Below are positions 33,081-45,689 of a stretch of DNA of 64,000 nucleotides, piece after piece. The notes below the pieces were generated by a model. The model made no database searches and was not told the DNA's origin. It saw nothing but the letters and a program-made list of their open reading frames with translations. The stretch comes from Ophioderma brevispina (taxonomy: Eukaryota > Echinodermata > Ophiuroidea > Amphilepidida > Ophiodermatidae). Each line of letters starts with the position of its first letter. Position 1 is the stretch's first letter. Where the stretch lies: NCBI GenBank assembly GCA_023653785.1, contig JAMKCH010084969.1, positions 32,600 through 96,599 of the forward strand, in the 5' to 3' direction. The translations under genes and the position numbers were made by a program.

Positions 33081-33869
33081 ATAACTGATTGATACTATGA
33101 AAGACCTAATATTCTGTGTAGTAACTTTCTCGAGGTAGAGCTGTCAATAGGCTATACCATATATAAGGCCAAGTAAAAAATATTAGTTTCTTGTCCCCAA
33201 CTGTTTTTGTGTTGCTGCATCATGCTACAAAACACCCCAAAAGACAAATTTCAATTGATTTTTCACTGTCAGTACCTTTTTAGACCTTTAAAACAAAAAC
33301 AATAAAATGCAAAATTATATAAAATAATTAGAGGTTAATTGGCTGACATATTTTTCGCTCAAAGCATTGGCCACTATCAAATGCAGGGGGCAAGTGCCAT
33401 ATGAGCTGGTCAAACTGATGGAGTGCTTGATTTTTGGCCAGGCATGAAACTAAAAATAACAGAACAATTACCTAATTCATAACGTTATACGCATAACATT
33501 TCTAAAGAAAAATCTGAATATGTCAAAATCCAATGCGTAATGCTTCTAACGAATCTGCACATACCCACCCATAAAATGAATCAATCCATTGCGCGTAAAC
33601 GTTCTAAGCCACTCCGCTAAGCCTCATAAAATACGTACTGTTGGCAATGACAATACAATGCATGATTTTTGTCATCATATTCCTCTCCTAATAACGTTTA
33701 TGAATACGGAATAATGAACGTTAAAACAACTTGTTCGGGGAAGTCTTCCGAAAAGACAATAGACTTTGGGGAAAAACTTTTGGAAAAAAATCCTAAAAAA
33801 GTGCTCTCATACCATCTCTTTTTGAAAAAGTTTAGGACCAGAAACTAATATTTTTTTTTACTTGGCAAG
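33081..33869. other. Non-coding stretch
   Basis: No exon or repeat was recognised. AT-rich throughout. Confidence 0.3.
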
Positions 33870-34745
33870 AAGATGGTGAGTGGGGAGGATGGGGAGGTGT
33901 TGTGAGTAAGAGGACCATGTTGAATATGTGGAAAGAGGGAGGGCAAATCAGTGTGGTGTGAGAAATGTGGGACATGGATTCATGGGAAATGCACAAAGAT
34001 GAGAGAGTGACCCCAATTTGGCAAGATACTTTTGTGTGTGAAAGATGCAAAAGGGAGTTAAGGGATTGGGGAAGGAGTGGAAAAAGTTGTGTGACAAGGT
34101 GGAAACAGTGAAGGATTCCACATACCTAGGGGACAGGAATTAGTGCGGGTTGGGTGGATGTGAGGCGGCTGTGACAGCCAGAGTAAGGTATGGGTGGGGA
34201 AGTTTAGATAATGGGGAGAGTTTGTTTACTTGGGAAATATTCCTTTGAAGACGAAGGGATGGTGTACAGAGTTGTGTGAGATCATTGATGGCTGTATTGG
34301 AGTGAGACATGGTGCCTGAGTGAAATGAAGATGGGATTTTGAAAGGGCAGAGAGAGAGCAATGGGGAGAGCATGTGTGGTTTGAAATTGATGGATATGGA
34401 AGAAGACTGAGATTTGATGGGGCGATGTTGGGTTTGGAGAGGCGGCTGACCGCTGGCGAAGGCAAATGGTGTAAGATTGTATGGGCACGTGTTGATGAAG
34501 GATGAGGAGCATGTTTCAAAAGGGCTTTTTTGAGTTTGAGGTGGGTGTTTGAGGAAGAGGGCCGACCAAAGAGGACTGGAGGAAGCAAGTTGAGGAGGAG
34601 AGTATAGGAGGTTGGGTTGAGGATGGGGATTGCATTGACTCGGGTGAGTGGAATGGGGAGTAGGGCGATTGCTATGAACTGTGAGGTATCCGGCCACCCC
34701 GGTTGCGGACAAAACCGGATTAAAACTTTGGTTTTCCTACTACTA
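33870..34745 (+). mobile_element. 3' part of a LINE with a Cys/His zinc-finger-like module
   Basis: Decayed coding sequence gives CEKCGTWIHGKC (from 33957). After one frameshift it gives FVCERCKRE (about 34035-34060), making a Cx2C...Hx3C...Cx2C pattern. It continues with CDKVETVKDSTYLGDR (about 34090), GCEAAVTARVRYGWG (about 34155) and further post-RT sequence. The 3' end is a GGCCACCCCGG...AAACTTTGGTTTTCCTACTACT tail. The module and the YLGD segment are typical of the region after reverse transcriptase in one group of invertebrate non-LTR elements. The long minus-strand open frame here is a shadow. Confidence 0.7.
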
Positions 34746-35224
34746 CTTTACTACTAAGAAATAATCTAGTCATTTACGTATTTGCTTGTCATTAAACCCT
34801 CATTCTCATAACTAATTTTGCTACTTCTCAAATGTGTTAACTCATGTATACATAGAAGAAAGAATCCTTTCAAAGGGCAAATCTTAATATACATGTATGT
34901 ATATTCAACAATCTGCAAGTGCAGTAACTTTCCTCTACAATATGACATTTTAATATTTGACAATTATTTTGTACAATATGCTAAGAACAAAATCAAACCA
35001 AAATATTATCCATAAATAAATTTTGCACAGAATCCCAAATTGGTACAATAGTAAGAAAAAAAATACAGGAGGTTTCCACATTAAAATACATTATTGAAAA
35101 TTCAAACATAGCTGAGATAGTTAAGAACAAGGCCACACAAGTGTTTTTGTTGGTATGTTTTACACCATGTCTCTCTCAAATAAATAGAATTATTGCTCAA
35201 AATATATCAGCAAATTAGTAAATA

Positions 35225-35440
35225 CAAAAAACATCGTAAAGGCCATCGTCATTGCTAATAACCTCGTCCCCAGAACTCAGATTTCCGAAGTGGTCAACTT
35301 TTTAGTATCAGAAGAAAGCTGTAGTAGCAATTACCCTGTAAAATCTTAGTGCGGCTACAGTATGTTTGGTTTGGAATGTATGAGTGAAAAATTGTGCCCC
35401 ATTTTGGTCAACCAATAGTGATTTACTCATACTTGGTCTT
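35225..35440 (+). mobile_element. Truncated ATGGCC-type TTAA MITE
   Basis: Shares TAATAACCTCGTCCCCAG, GAAGTGGTCAACTTTTTAG and CCCCATTTTGGTCAACCAAT with the 25653 family. It lacks the right end. Confidence 0.6.
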
Positions 35441-38155
35441 ATAAAGGTAGGTTTGGTGAGCTGTTACTTTCTCTGTGAGTTGAAACCGATGCTGCCACTA
35501 TTTTGCGTGGAGGAACTTGGCCTCATTCCTCCACTTTAAAATAATGGTATCGCCTTGGTTCAATTCATTGTAGCGATGGTTACCGGTTCAAAAATGGTAC
35601 CTTTATCCTTAGAATTGGGAAACAGCCAAGTTGGGCCTTAGGGCGTACTGACAAGTCACCTATTGTCAGCAGCAGGTGTGGAGTGGAATGTCCTGCCATT
35701 TCTGGGTTCTCCTTTTCTTTCTGTACACTGTATAATAACAATTTGTTGAGAGCTAATGCAGGCTTCTACAATTTGTGTGCTATTGCAGCACCTCAACTTG
35801 TTTTTATTGGCCAGCAGTGATACCTCTCCAAATACTCTTACTTGTTTCTATTACTGAAGCAAATCTTATCACACATTCATCTAATTCTGTACAAAAGATA
35901 TGTTTATAACATATCAACAACAAAAAGGTCTTATCTTTACAAAAGCTTCAAAATGTTACAATACAGAGTACATAAGATAATTAACTGATAAAGGTGTACT
36001 TCAGAACTTATTCAAAATAGCCAAGAACAGCCATTTTAAGCTGGGATCACTCTTTGCTTTAGTTTATTCTGTATTCATATCTTCACATTTGTTTTTGGTA
36101 TTTTCATATAGAATTTTTATTTTTTTTCTTTTGCTCTTTTCTGCTTTCCATTTTGCGAATTGCTCATTTTTCTCTGTGGTAGTCCGTGATGCCAATAATG
36201 GTGTAGATTTCTGTTTACAAAGCCGTCAGATAAGTGGAGAATATCAAGTATCCTGGTTTATTGTGCTATTTCAATTGAATTTTGCACATTGTGCGGAAGT
36301 AATCCCTAACCCAATCTCTATTATGAAAAGGTAAAATCCAAAAATGCCAACTTTGAATAAGAAAATGCACAAATATACCAATAAGCTTCCTCAGAACCCA
36401 ACTTTATGGGGCATTTTTTTTGCTAATTTGGGCTAAACCACCATAATGCTTTTAGCAACATAAGGCAATATTGATTTACATTCAAACAATTGCCAATCTA
36501 ATCCCGTTTTCCTGTGTCTAAAACGACAACTTCGAAATAAGAGCAAAAAACCAAAGCAAATAAATGCACAAACCCTATTTCACATTTACAATTAAAATAT
36601 AAGTTTCAAATATAGGTTTTCTATATTATTTTCTATTTTTGTTCAAGGATGGACGGATTTCAAACTTTCAACCAATTCATCTTGTCTTGAGTATGAAGTA
36701 ACAACATGGATATTACCAACTGTACCAACTTCCAGTGGCATTGATTTATATCAAACAAAACAGGCGGTACTCAGCATGGGTCTACATTACGTTGTCACTT
36801 CATGCTTCAGACCAAACAAAGTATAAAGGATGGCATCAAATATTTTTGTGTTATAATACTATGCTGTTTTTCTCAATGAAACATCAGTAAACAAACTCGG
36901 CAATTGTTAGTTTTGTTTGCCAACCCTGATTTTATTAATATTGCTCAATACTGGCTCAACTGACATTTAATCAGTGATGAACCATTGTTTCATCAATTTA
37001 ATTAAAGGTGGCTTGTTCGATCGCTTGGAGACCCCCCTGAATGTATCCAGGTAGTGTCAATTTGATATCAGTGAAGGCCGTATTTTTCTCAGGTGCCTGA
37101 CATTCAGATTTCAATCCATTTCTTCTCAAGATACAGATAAAAACTCCGTTTTAGTGGTTCAACATCAATATTAGCACTAGTAGTGAATAGGGCGTTGCAC
37201 TATGCATTATCGGTCTAGCATAAAAAACTGCAAGTTTGTTTCCCACGGTACGTGATGGTCAGTGTGTACAAAGGGTCAGGGCTCTCATATCAAGTAGAGA
37301 ACCGATAGACAAAAATCGCGAACAAGCACATTTAATTTCCATGCAACAATTTTGCAGAGTCACAGAAAGATTTTTTTTGGGGGATTTGGGCATAGGCCCT
37401 TTTGGAGTTCAGACATCACGTGCAGTCGGAAATTTTGGTGTATTCTGGTTCAGGATGAGTATTGGAAATGTATCAAGCCTAGGTCAGAGCAGACGATCAG
37501 TGTAGGGATTCAACTTAATGTGAGCAAAGGTGAATGCACAAGAAGTTGACATGTAGAGTTAGGGAAACTCCGAAGGGCTCATTGAAGCCCCTCACACATT
37601 CACAAAAAGGAAACTGCTAGCGAAATTAGTTTACCATCCAAAAGACATGATGCTTGGAACTCTTGAAGCAATATATTCATACATTTGCATGAAATTAAAC
37701 ATGGAGTATTATAAGTCGGTATGTTATTCATGCCCTTCTTATATTGATCATAACTTGACTCAAAAAAACAACATCCCACTGGCAAGTTTTTGCATATTGC
37801 CACGACTAGCAAAAATGCACCCAATAACCATAGCACAGGATATTATGGGATAGATTTCAAAATTAATTTGAAAATAAGAAAGTTCAAAACTTGTTCCACA
37901 CTATTCACAAACCTTACTTGTATATCTAAAGTATTAGGTGGTAGGTTTGATTTTTTAATATTATGGGTTTGCTGTTGTGAAATAGAGATTATGAACGTGA
38001 GAGTTGTTTTCTGACATCAGAAGCCACCCAAAATTGTGATTTTAGGGCATTTTCTGCCTAATTTGTCTACATCTACATCTTAACAATACTCAACAAAGTT
38101 GCAAAGCAATAACTAGTCGAGAATAATGATGCAGGAGGATAAACACAAAAAAACT
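35441..38155. other. Non-coding stretch
   Basis: No exon with convincing splice sites, and no recognised repeat. Open frames of 60-90 codons are Phe/Ile-rich or low in information and are judged chance. Confidence 0.3.
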
Positions 38156-38159
38156 TAAA

Positions 38160-39290
38160 AAACAGATATTGTATTCAAGAAGGGAAATTTAATGATTGAA
38201 GGACAAGCTGTTTCCAGGCGAGAAAAACAGTGCGGGGATAGAGCTGTATTTGTAGGCATTTGTTTCGGTTCTCTATTAATCTGAATTTTGCCGGATCGGT
38301 ATTGGTGAGTTTAACTCACGTCGGTTTTTTTGACGTAGTGGGTAATAGAGGCAATCATGTTATGCGGGATTTTGAACATGTTGATTAAAGTATGAATTTC
38401 TTCTTCTCTCCTCTAGCAGGGCCATCCCAATTTATGTAATAAAGCAGTCACAGTGCAGGGGGTTTTTTGATGGTTTCCTGTAATGAATCTGGCAGCTCTA
38501 CGTTGGATAATTTCTTAACTTTTGAATGTCAGACGATGTATGAGGATCCATACGGGAAACTGGCAAATTCAAGTGTGGTCGCACCAGAGTAAAATACATG
38601 TTGTTTTACCGGTACAGGGACACCCTCCCAGTATTTCTCAAAGGACAACCACAATGCTGATTTGCCTTTGAGGCGATGTTATTTATGTGAATAGACCATT
38701 TGAGATTGTGTGTTAACTCTACTCCTAAGTATGGGTGGTGTGTACATTTCCAAATCATCTGCTGACATTTTGTACGTGTGCTTAATTGGGTTTTTCTAGT
38801 TGGGGGGGGTAACACGTAAGGTTTTGTATTCTTACATTTGCCACTGGTTTGACCACTCCACCAACTCATCCAAGTCAGATTGACGAATCTCAACGTCGTC
38901 TTCGACTAATGGGCCAATGGAGAAGGCAATCGTCCGCAAATAGCTAATTTTTGTACCATCATGGATGTTGTTGCCGATGTCATTAATGAAGATCAGGAAC
39001 ATGAGAGGACCCAAAACTTGGCCCTTGGGGAACTCCAGTTTTAACATGAAAATGCGGTCTGGGATTCGCCATCAACGACTACCTTTTGAGTTCTGGATGT
39101 TAACCAGCATTTAATCCAATCCAGAATGGTACCTCTTTTCCGTAAAAATCAAACTTTAAGATCAGCCGCTGGTGGGGGAACCGTATCAAACGCTTTCTGA
39201 AAATCGAGGATGAGAGTATCTGTTTGAATTTGTGTCCAGGGTCGAGCCAAAGTCTCTAATATTTGGACAGCGGTCGCAAACCGGTCATCC
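38160..39290 (-). mobile_element. CR1/jockey-like LINE reverse-transcriptase remnant
   Basis: On the minus strand, in order: an LDFQKAFDTV motif (about 39210), DWIKCWLTSRTQK (about 39100), GQVLGPLMFLIFINDIG (about 39020), the catalytic FADDCLL (38940-38920, in a shifted frame), DLDELVEWSNQWQM (about 38870), PYLGVELTHNLKW (about 38730), then the C-terminal arm to about 38200. Frameshifts and stops are present; the FADD box itself is intact. The element has lost its 5' half. Confidence 0.8.
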
Positions 39291-39299
39291 AATTATGTC

Positions 39300-39620
39300 G
39301 TCAAAGAATATTTTACAGACAACAAATGACCCTAAGTGATCCCCTGCATGCCCTTTGACCTCATCTGTTATCCAAATGTAAACGCTCCTTGTCTCATATA
39401 TAAGCATACCAAATATGAACTTGATCGATCCTGCACTAAGAGATATGTATTTTAAACAAAGTATTACCAAATCTACAAGAAGACCCCAAGTGAGCCAGGA
39501 ATGACTTTACTTCGTTATCGTACCCTACATAAGACCCGATTGTATAAGCATCATGAACTTGATCGATCATTGCACTATAAAGCCAGACATTTTACCAAAG
39601 TGTATACCAAAGTTTGGCCT
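39300..39620 (-). repeat. Two inverted-orientation units of the 4.2-kb GGTCA array
   Basis: In reverse orientation it contains TTGATCAAGTTCAT-like, GAGACAAGG, TATCTGTTAT/ATAACAGATGAGGTCAAA and GGGTCATTTG blocks like those of 4206-4715. It lies just beyond the 5' break of the minus-strand LINE. Confidence 0.5.
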
Positions 39621-40122
39621 AAAGACACCAAATCATACTACCATAAGGTCTTTTCGATTAATCGGATGACCTAAAACTAATGAATTTGGGTGTTTGCTGA
39701 TTCCAATGTATGGTTTTCCCTTCAAAAATTTAAGGGCAGGTTGGGTTCCGGGGGGGGCTCAGTGGAAAAGTGTAGGTACATGTGCCACGGTATGGTTCAC
39801 ATTTTCACCCCTTACTCTAACGAATTGGGTTCGTTTTTCCCACCTGCTACTATATTGATGGTCATTTTGAGGTCATTGTGACTCTATAAATGGATCCATT
39901 TTTCAATTTGGTCGCAAGTTACTATGAAAATGGGTCAATTTTTCTGATGGTGGGAAAAAATATTTTTCTTTCTTTTAGTTGTGAAATGGAAGGTTTGCCA
40001 TTTAAAAAAGGTTCTCTGGTAAACATTTTGTGAATTCTCATGATTAAACAACTCTCAACCATTCATATACCTTTAATATTAAAGCCTTCATCTGACGGGT
40101 TGTACATCAAGTCTGTGTATAT

Positions 40123-40128
40123 TTTATT
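40123..40128 (-). promoter_or_regulatory. Poly(A) signal AATAAA of the WH2-motif gene
   Basis: TTTATT on the plus strand reads AATAAA on the minus strand, about 290 bases after the TAA at 40419-40417. The position suits the 3' end of the last exon. Confidence 0.5.
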
Positions 40129-40562
40129 ATGAGACTTCTGCTGCCTGAAAAGCTGAGTTGCGAGAGCCACAAAATCTATTTCCATAGCTCTAGGTGTGAT
40201 GTGCACAAGGCAATGATGCCATCATAGCTAATTCACTATTCTGACACCATTACTGGAGCTTGGAGATGGTGGCTCTTGCATTTCTATCATGGCACGATAA
40301 CACTAGTATGCCGTGATTCCCTTAACTCTCTACAAATTCAAGCGTCTCATGTTGCCACACTAATAAAAATCCTCACATCATTTCCATCACTCTCGCTCTC
40401 ATCTGGCTCAATTGGGTTAACCTGATTGGCGAACTTTCTCGATGGCACGGTACAGCTCGGAGTCCTCCCATTCCTGTTCTGGACAAGGATGGAAGGAGCC
40501 CTCGTCTGACTGGGGTTTATCGGTCTTACGAAGCCGAACGCCATCTCTGATAACTGAGGGTG
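40129..40562 (-). CDS. Last exon: WH2 motif and C terminus of a WHAMM/JMY-like protein, then 3' UTR
   Basis: Read from 40562, the frame continues the phase-1 end of exon 41430-41979 and gives PSVIRDGVRLRKT. This is a WH2 signature (hydrophobic pair, then Ile-Arg-x-Gly-Val-x-Leu-Arg-Lys) that binds monomeric actin. An acidic linker with EQEWED follows, then SELYRAIEKVRQSG and a TAA at 40419-40417. That last segment resembles the central helix of a WCA module. Two oddities stand out. The better-looking acceptor is 13 bases upstream (TTTTCAG, 40577-40576) and would put this frame out. An acidic tail (NPIEPDESESDGND), expected after the helix, lies in another frame at 40427-40370. A small indel or sequencing error would explain both. 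The remainder is 3' UTR. Confidence 0.45.
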
Positions 40563-41429
40563 CTCATCATCGCTTCTGAAAAGTTGTAACAAAGGATTGG
40601 GTGTGTGAGTGGTATATTCAAAAACACACAAGAGACTTAACTTAATAAAAAAAGTGGCAAAAAAACCTGAAAAAACAACCAAAATCTGTAAATATACCTG
40701 AAATCCAAGCTAAAATTCAATGAAAAATGTAAATTAGCATCTCAAAAAGTAATCGGCTTTAAACTGAAAATTTCATGTCTGTAATAGGTTGCTAGATATA
40801 ATAACTCCAAAATTCACAACTTTTCTTCTTCAGGAGTAATTATCTAAAAGGCCCTATTCAAAACTTTATTTGCCAAACAAATTTTGTGTGGTGAATGTCA
40901 GATTACTGCATTAAAACAAGCATTTGCCATCAAGTACATTATTAAGCAATAACAAGGACATCTGTTGCCGGGGGTCCTCAACACAAATGACGATACCGTA
41001 GACATGTGTCTATTTTCAGCCTGCTGGTATATGAATGACCACCTTTGCATGCCAATTTGGCATGGTAATGGGTCATTTTTTTTCAAAATTTTCCTTGAAT
41101 TTTGGAAATATAGTGAATTTCCTCCATCCGAATTCCAAATTTTTCAAAAAAATAGTCAAATAGTTTACAATTGAGCCACATTGTTTACAATTTGCTAAAA
41201 AGATCAAAATTTGTGTTAAATTTGGGCCCAAAATCTTAATCTATGGTATAAGCTCTGGGTCCATTTTTCAGCAAAAAAATTGTATAGATATGGGTCCTTC
41301 TGACAAACTTCTCAAGAGACCATCCTGCCTATCCAAACCAAATTTGAGAACTTCCCCCTCCCAAAATATGTTGTACAAAGGTTTTTAATACTTTTTTTTG
41401 CAGGGGACAATAGATCTACCTAAACATAC

Positions 41430-41979
41430 CACTATCTGACTGCTTCAGTTTACTATCAGCTCTTGGCCTTGTCTGCAGTTTATTCTTGGCTTGCAGGATG
41501 GCATTCATATCCAACACACCCACACCACTGCCAGATCCTGATGCTTTCAAAGTCTTCTGTTCCTTGGAATCACCTTTCACTCCAGTGGATCTGCCACCAG
41601 GTGGTGGATATGGTGGGGGTAAGGGTGGAGCTGCTGGTGGGGGTGGTGGAGGGGGAGGTGCTGATGCTGGTGGTTGAGGAGGTGGGGGAGGAGGAGCAGG
41701 TCCTCCGGCAGTTGGAGGTGGGACTCCAGCACCACTACTCTGAGGTGAAGTTAACACAGGTGTTGATCCATTTTGACTTTTCTTATCAGTGGAAGCTTTT
41801 GTCTTAGAGACTTTGGCACTAGATGATGTTCTTTTGGGTGTAGGTTTTAAGCCTGAAGATAACCGCCCATGTGAGGTTTCCCCAGAGTCTCTTGCATTTG
41901 CAGTTGATCTTGAAGAAAGTGGCTTTCCTTTGCATGTCCTGTACTGCTGAGGCTTGATCAGTCTGGGACTTGGGTATTT
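41430..41979 (-). CDS. Exon with a polyproline tract and WH2-like motif
   Basis: A 550-bp exon has acceptor TTTTTAACATTTCAG (41980 onward) and donor GTG|GTATGT (41429-41428). It enters in phase 0 and leaves in phase 1. It starts KYPSPRLIKPQQYR, is Ser/Thr/Lys-rich for about 70 residues, then has long Pro runs separated by Ala/Gly (about residues 75-130), a Gly/Ser hinge, and DMNAILQAKNKLQTR, a WH2-like actin-binding helix. Polyproline would bind profilin or SH3 domains. Proline tract plus WH2 following a coiled coil fits nucleation-promoting factors of the WHAMM/JMY group; espin-like proteins are an alternative. The plus-strand Gly-rich frame is a shadow. Confidence 0.65.
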
Positions 41980-42176
41980 CTGAAATGTTAAAAAGACAAG
42001 GATATAGCTCATGATACTAATATAAAGTTGATCTGGGATCATGTTGAATCTGTTTGGCACCCTCGGTACCAGTTTTGTTATGGTAAAATGGTTTAACAGT
42101 TGCTTTTCATGAATATTTCTTTCAGCGAATTTGCGACAGGCTTGTCACAACATTGCGAGTTGAACAAGGAAATTAA

Positions 42177-42505
42177 AGGGGACATGATGGCTGATCACTC
42201 CTAGATTTACTGGAAGTGGTCAAAGTTGGTTGGTATCTGAGGAATGCTTACTATTTTTAGCATTTACCCTATGAATTAGGGCTAAAACTGTTTGGATTGG
42301 AAGTACAAGCAAAAAATTTGCCCCATTTTGGTCGACAAATATTAATTTTACAAAGTAATACTATGTGGGGATTATAAGATCGTGTTTTTAGATCTCACAT
42401 CAAACGGATTGAAATAATGGTGCCAAAACTTTACAGATGGTGTTTGGGAGTGAAGGCCCTCTATCAAGACAAAAAACTTTACATATTAATCGGGCCATCC
42501 TCCTG
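42177..42505 (+). mobile_element. ATGGCC-type TTAA MITE, in an intron
   Basis: TTAA (42173-42176) precedes AGGGGACATGATGG. The AGTGGTCAAAGTTGG, CATTTTGGTCGACAAATATT and TTTACAGATGGTGTTTGGG blocks match 25653-25998 in order. The right end GGGCCATCC is followed by diverged sequence without TTAA. It lies in the intron between exons 47824 and 41979. Confidence 0.6.
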
Positions 42506-43099
42506 TATACAGCCCAAGTCTCTTACCCAAGTGCATATAGCAGACATGCATGTGGTGTTATTTGAAGATAGACCAGTTAACATCCTACGTCACTTCTTTT
42601 GTTGCCGGTGAATCACATTATTAAAACTCTAACAGATACAATTGCCCAGTGGTAACAGTCAAGCCGACCTATTTCAAGACAGGCCCTAACATGTTTACAA
42701 ACCATTGCTGTTAATGGTCTATTAACACAACATGATGATACATGCCAGAGTTGGTGAAGTTTTTATAAAATATCATCAATTGCATGCTGTGTGGAAAGCC
42801 CGAATGTGACTCAAAAAAAAAAATTGTCATGAGGGTGGTGCATAATAATTATGGTAGCCTTAAATGGGATCTAAGTGCATGGCCATCAAATTTGTTTATG
42901 ATATTTTGACAATATGACAATCCAGAGATCTGCCATAGAATTAACCGAACCCTATCAACCTATTGCCACATGTAATGGGTAAACATACCAATCTGGCTTT
43001 TCATATTCTATGTGAAATAGGTGCATTAAACCAGCCACAGCTTAAATCTCACCCAAACTCACGGGTGACTTGATGAAAAAATGCACTAAGTCCAACAAG

Positions 43100-43325
43100 T
43101 AGCGATGACGTCATCAAAACAAGACTCTATATGGGCACGAAATCGCTGGCCGGGCTAGGGACACCGGCGGAGCGTGCTATCCCGGGTCATGGGGCCTGAA
43201 GGGCACGAATTGACCTGGGTTCGAATCCCACCCGAATTGGCGACTTTTCTTGTTCCCCACTTCCCTCATCTTAAGTTCTTCCTGGGAGATAGGCTAGGAA
43301 CCGACGTCAGGGTTAGCAAATAAAA
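43100..43325 (+). mobile_element. SINE-like segment with a perfect B box
   Basis: GGTTCGAATCC (43218-43228) sits in a stem-forming TGGGTTCGAATCCCA context, but no good A box lies upstream at tRNA spacing. An A-rich tail (AAATAAAATGGG) occurs near 43318. This suggests a degraded tRNA-derived SINE. Confidence 0.4.
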
Positions 43326-44105
43326 TGGGTAAGTTTAATTTAAATCTGCCATCAGCCTGGAATCTTTTAAAAACTTTAAGATTCAGTTTATATTCACACC
43401 TATATGAACAATTATCCTGGATAAAATTGCTAAAATACTTTTCATATTCACATAAAGACGCTAACCAAGATTATAATGTTATAATTTTCTGGATTTATGG
43501 GAACAGCCATCATCAACATACCTGTTGGTACAAATTACATTTTGATTAAAATGAAATTTTGAAGTAAAATTCCAGAATTTCATTTAAGTATGATATACCA
43601 CTTTTACATGAGCAGCAAATTGCATGTTTCCTCAAATTCATAAAATGATATTTTTCTTTAAAAAATTAATTTCTGATAACCACAAGCCAATACTTTGTAA
43701 CATCATATTTTGCAGATGAATGAGAAAGTGCAAGTTTTCTTAGATACCCAAATCTCAGATTTGATGGTTAATTTGTTGGGGTTGAAAATGAGGATCAGGT
43801 AATATCTCTATAATTACCATGTTTCCTATCTGATCTATTAAAGATATCAAAAACAACTGGCCTTGATTTTCACACCAATCAATCAAAAATTCATCTCACT
43901 TGCAGTTAATATTTCAAATAACTTTTCTATTTCATCTCAAAGGTAACAATATTTAGGACAATGATTAAGGGTCTACAACATTTTAAGGATCTGATCAAGT
44001 TGCGTTTAAATTTCTCAAAAATTTATTCTGCAAGAGAGGGCAGTACTGGTATTTTACAAAGGAAATGCTTAAAAAAGGCCAGATATCTTTTCAAATTATG
44101 TTCTA
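43326..44105. other. Intronic non-coding stretch
   Basis: AT-rich intron sequence of the minus-strand gene. No exon or repeat recognised. Confidence 0.3.
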
Positions 44106-44109
44106 AAAT

Positions 44110-44190
44110 GGACAGCATGGGCTAGTGGTTGTGATGCATATCTCTGGAGCAAAGGGGTCCATGGTTCAAGTTCATGGTAGGACCAATGCT
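44110..44190 (+). mobile_element. tRNA-derived SINE head
   Basis: An A-box-like GGGCTAGTGGTTGTGATG (44119-44136) and B box GGTTCAAGTTC (44163-44173) are at tRNA-like spacing. No acceptor-stem pairing was found, so it is not called a tRNA gene. Confidence 0.45.
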
Positions 44191-45685
44191 TTGATTTGTT
44201 TGGGTATTCAATTCTGTATTTAATTTGATAAATTAACTTGTTATAAAACAGTAAATGGTATCTCAAAAATCAGCCTTTTGAGATATTTACCTAATAAAGT
44301 TCATCCATTTACATTTTCTTACAAATAAGCAGTGAATAGTTAAGATGGCCCCACAAATGTGGTTTAAATCAGATTTTATTGAAATATGCAAATGAGCTCA
44401 TTAATATTCATAACCTGTCCAAAAGTATACAGCACATATCCTTATGTTCTTCCACCCTGTGTCCATGTTAGAAGTCTATTAGGCTTTTTGGTTATGGAAC
44501 ATTCATTAAATTAATCCTTTCAACACATAAATGTTTGCAAGACAAGATGTTCAAGAAACTATTCAACCTCCCACCAAATCTGGCAATGCAGTTTGGAATC
44601 ACCATCATGGAGAGAGGTTCATATCATGACAAAAACCATCATAATATTGCAGTCAGGTGGTGGGGAAGGTGTTAGCATTTTAGATTGGTCTAATTACTTG
44701 AAATTTAAGTCATAATGGGTTTTATTGAAGTTAAATTTATCCAGTGAAAGTCGGTAATTGTAATGATAGCCATGATCTTAGCTCATACACATGTTACAGA
44801 ACTTCCCCAACTTCTTTTCTGCTATTATTTCGCTAAAAATGGCTAAAATCTACCAAAAAGGTTTATCAATAAATCTGCAGATCTTATCCATTTTGTGTAT
44901 GTATTATGAACTTGGTTGCTTTACACACATGTACAAATTATTATGACAATTACGAATACCATCGCATTCGGGCACAGACAGTCTGAAGAAAGTTGTTGCC
45001 GCATGGTAACCACACAATCATGTCTTTACTGTTCCTTTACCAATTTTTTATCGATTCATGTAATAGTTTCATAATTAGCCAATGGATTGATGATGGAAAA
45101 CAGACTCTAATATGCAGTGAAACCTTAAATATGTTATGGGAAATAAATCACAAAACAACACTCATTATATCACCTGGACTCCATGCTCAATTTGTTTAAC
45201 ATCAAGGGCTCCTGTCTCAAGGGACTTCTAATAACCCACACTGCAGCTGTAAATTCATGTTCCACTTCCTTCCCATAACCTAAATATTATGAGACATCCA
45301 CTCCATCACATTTTCTAATTACATTCTAGCGGCTGTCACATGCTAAATAAAATGTGGTCGATATGACATCAATCGCCAGCAACATTGCTGGAATGTGAGA
45401 CGTATGCCAGGAATGCAATGTTTTCACCGTTTTCTCCTATGTATACAATGTTTTTCACCTGTTTTCTCACACCACACAGCGGTATTATCTCCAATGGGCC
45501 ATTCCGTCTGAAATCTGTACTCCCTCACACATTGAAGATTTTGAAATTCAGACAAATTTTTGACAAATAAAACTTTCTAAATCTATACAAATCCAAGACT
45601 CATTCATCCAGTTTTAAAGCACCTTCTCTGTCAAGTGATAAACTTCTACCTGTTCCAGGGCAGGGTTGTCAAAGCTTAACTGTAC
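44191..45685. other. Intronic non-coding stretch
   Basis: No exon or repeat recognised; AT-rich intron sequence. Confidence 0.3.
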
Positions 45686-45689
45686 CCGA

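Noticed and set aside
34140..34712. 190-codon minus-strand open frame
   Set aside because: It lies antisense to the decayed LINE 3' coding region and is Ser/Pro/His-rich low-complexity. The plus-strand LINE motifs explain the sequence.
35441..38155. Several 60-90 codon frames
   Set aside because: No domains, splice sites or coding bias; expected by chance in this length of sequence.
41463..41807. Plus-strand Gly/Val-rich frames of 63-114 codons
   Set aside because: They are shadows of the minus-strand polyproline exon, whose splice sites and phases fit.
43140..43235. Possible tRNA gene
   Set aside because: The T-arm is perfect but no A box or acceptor stem is found at the right spacing.
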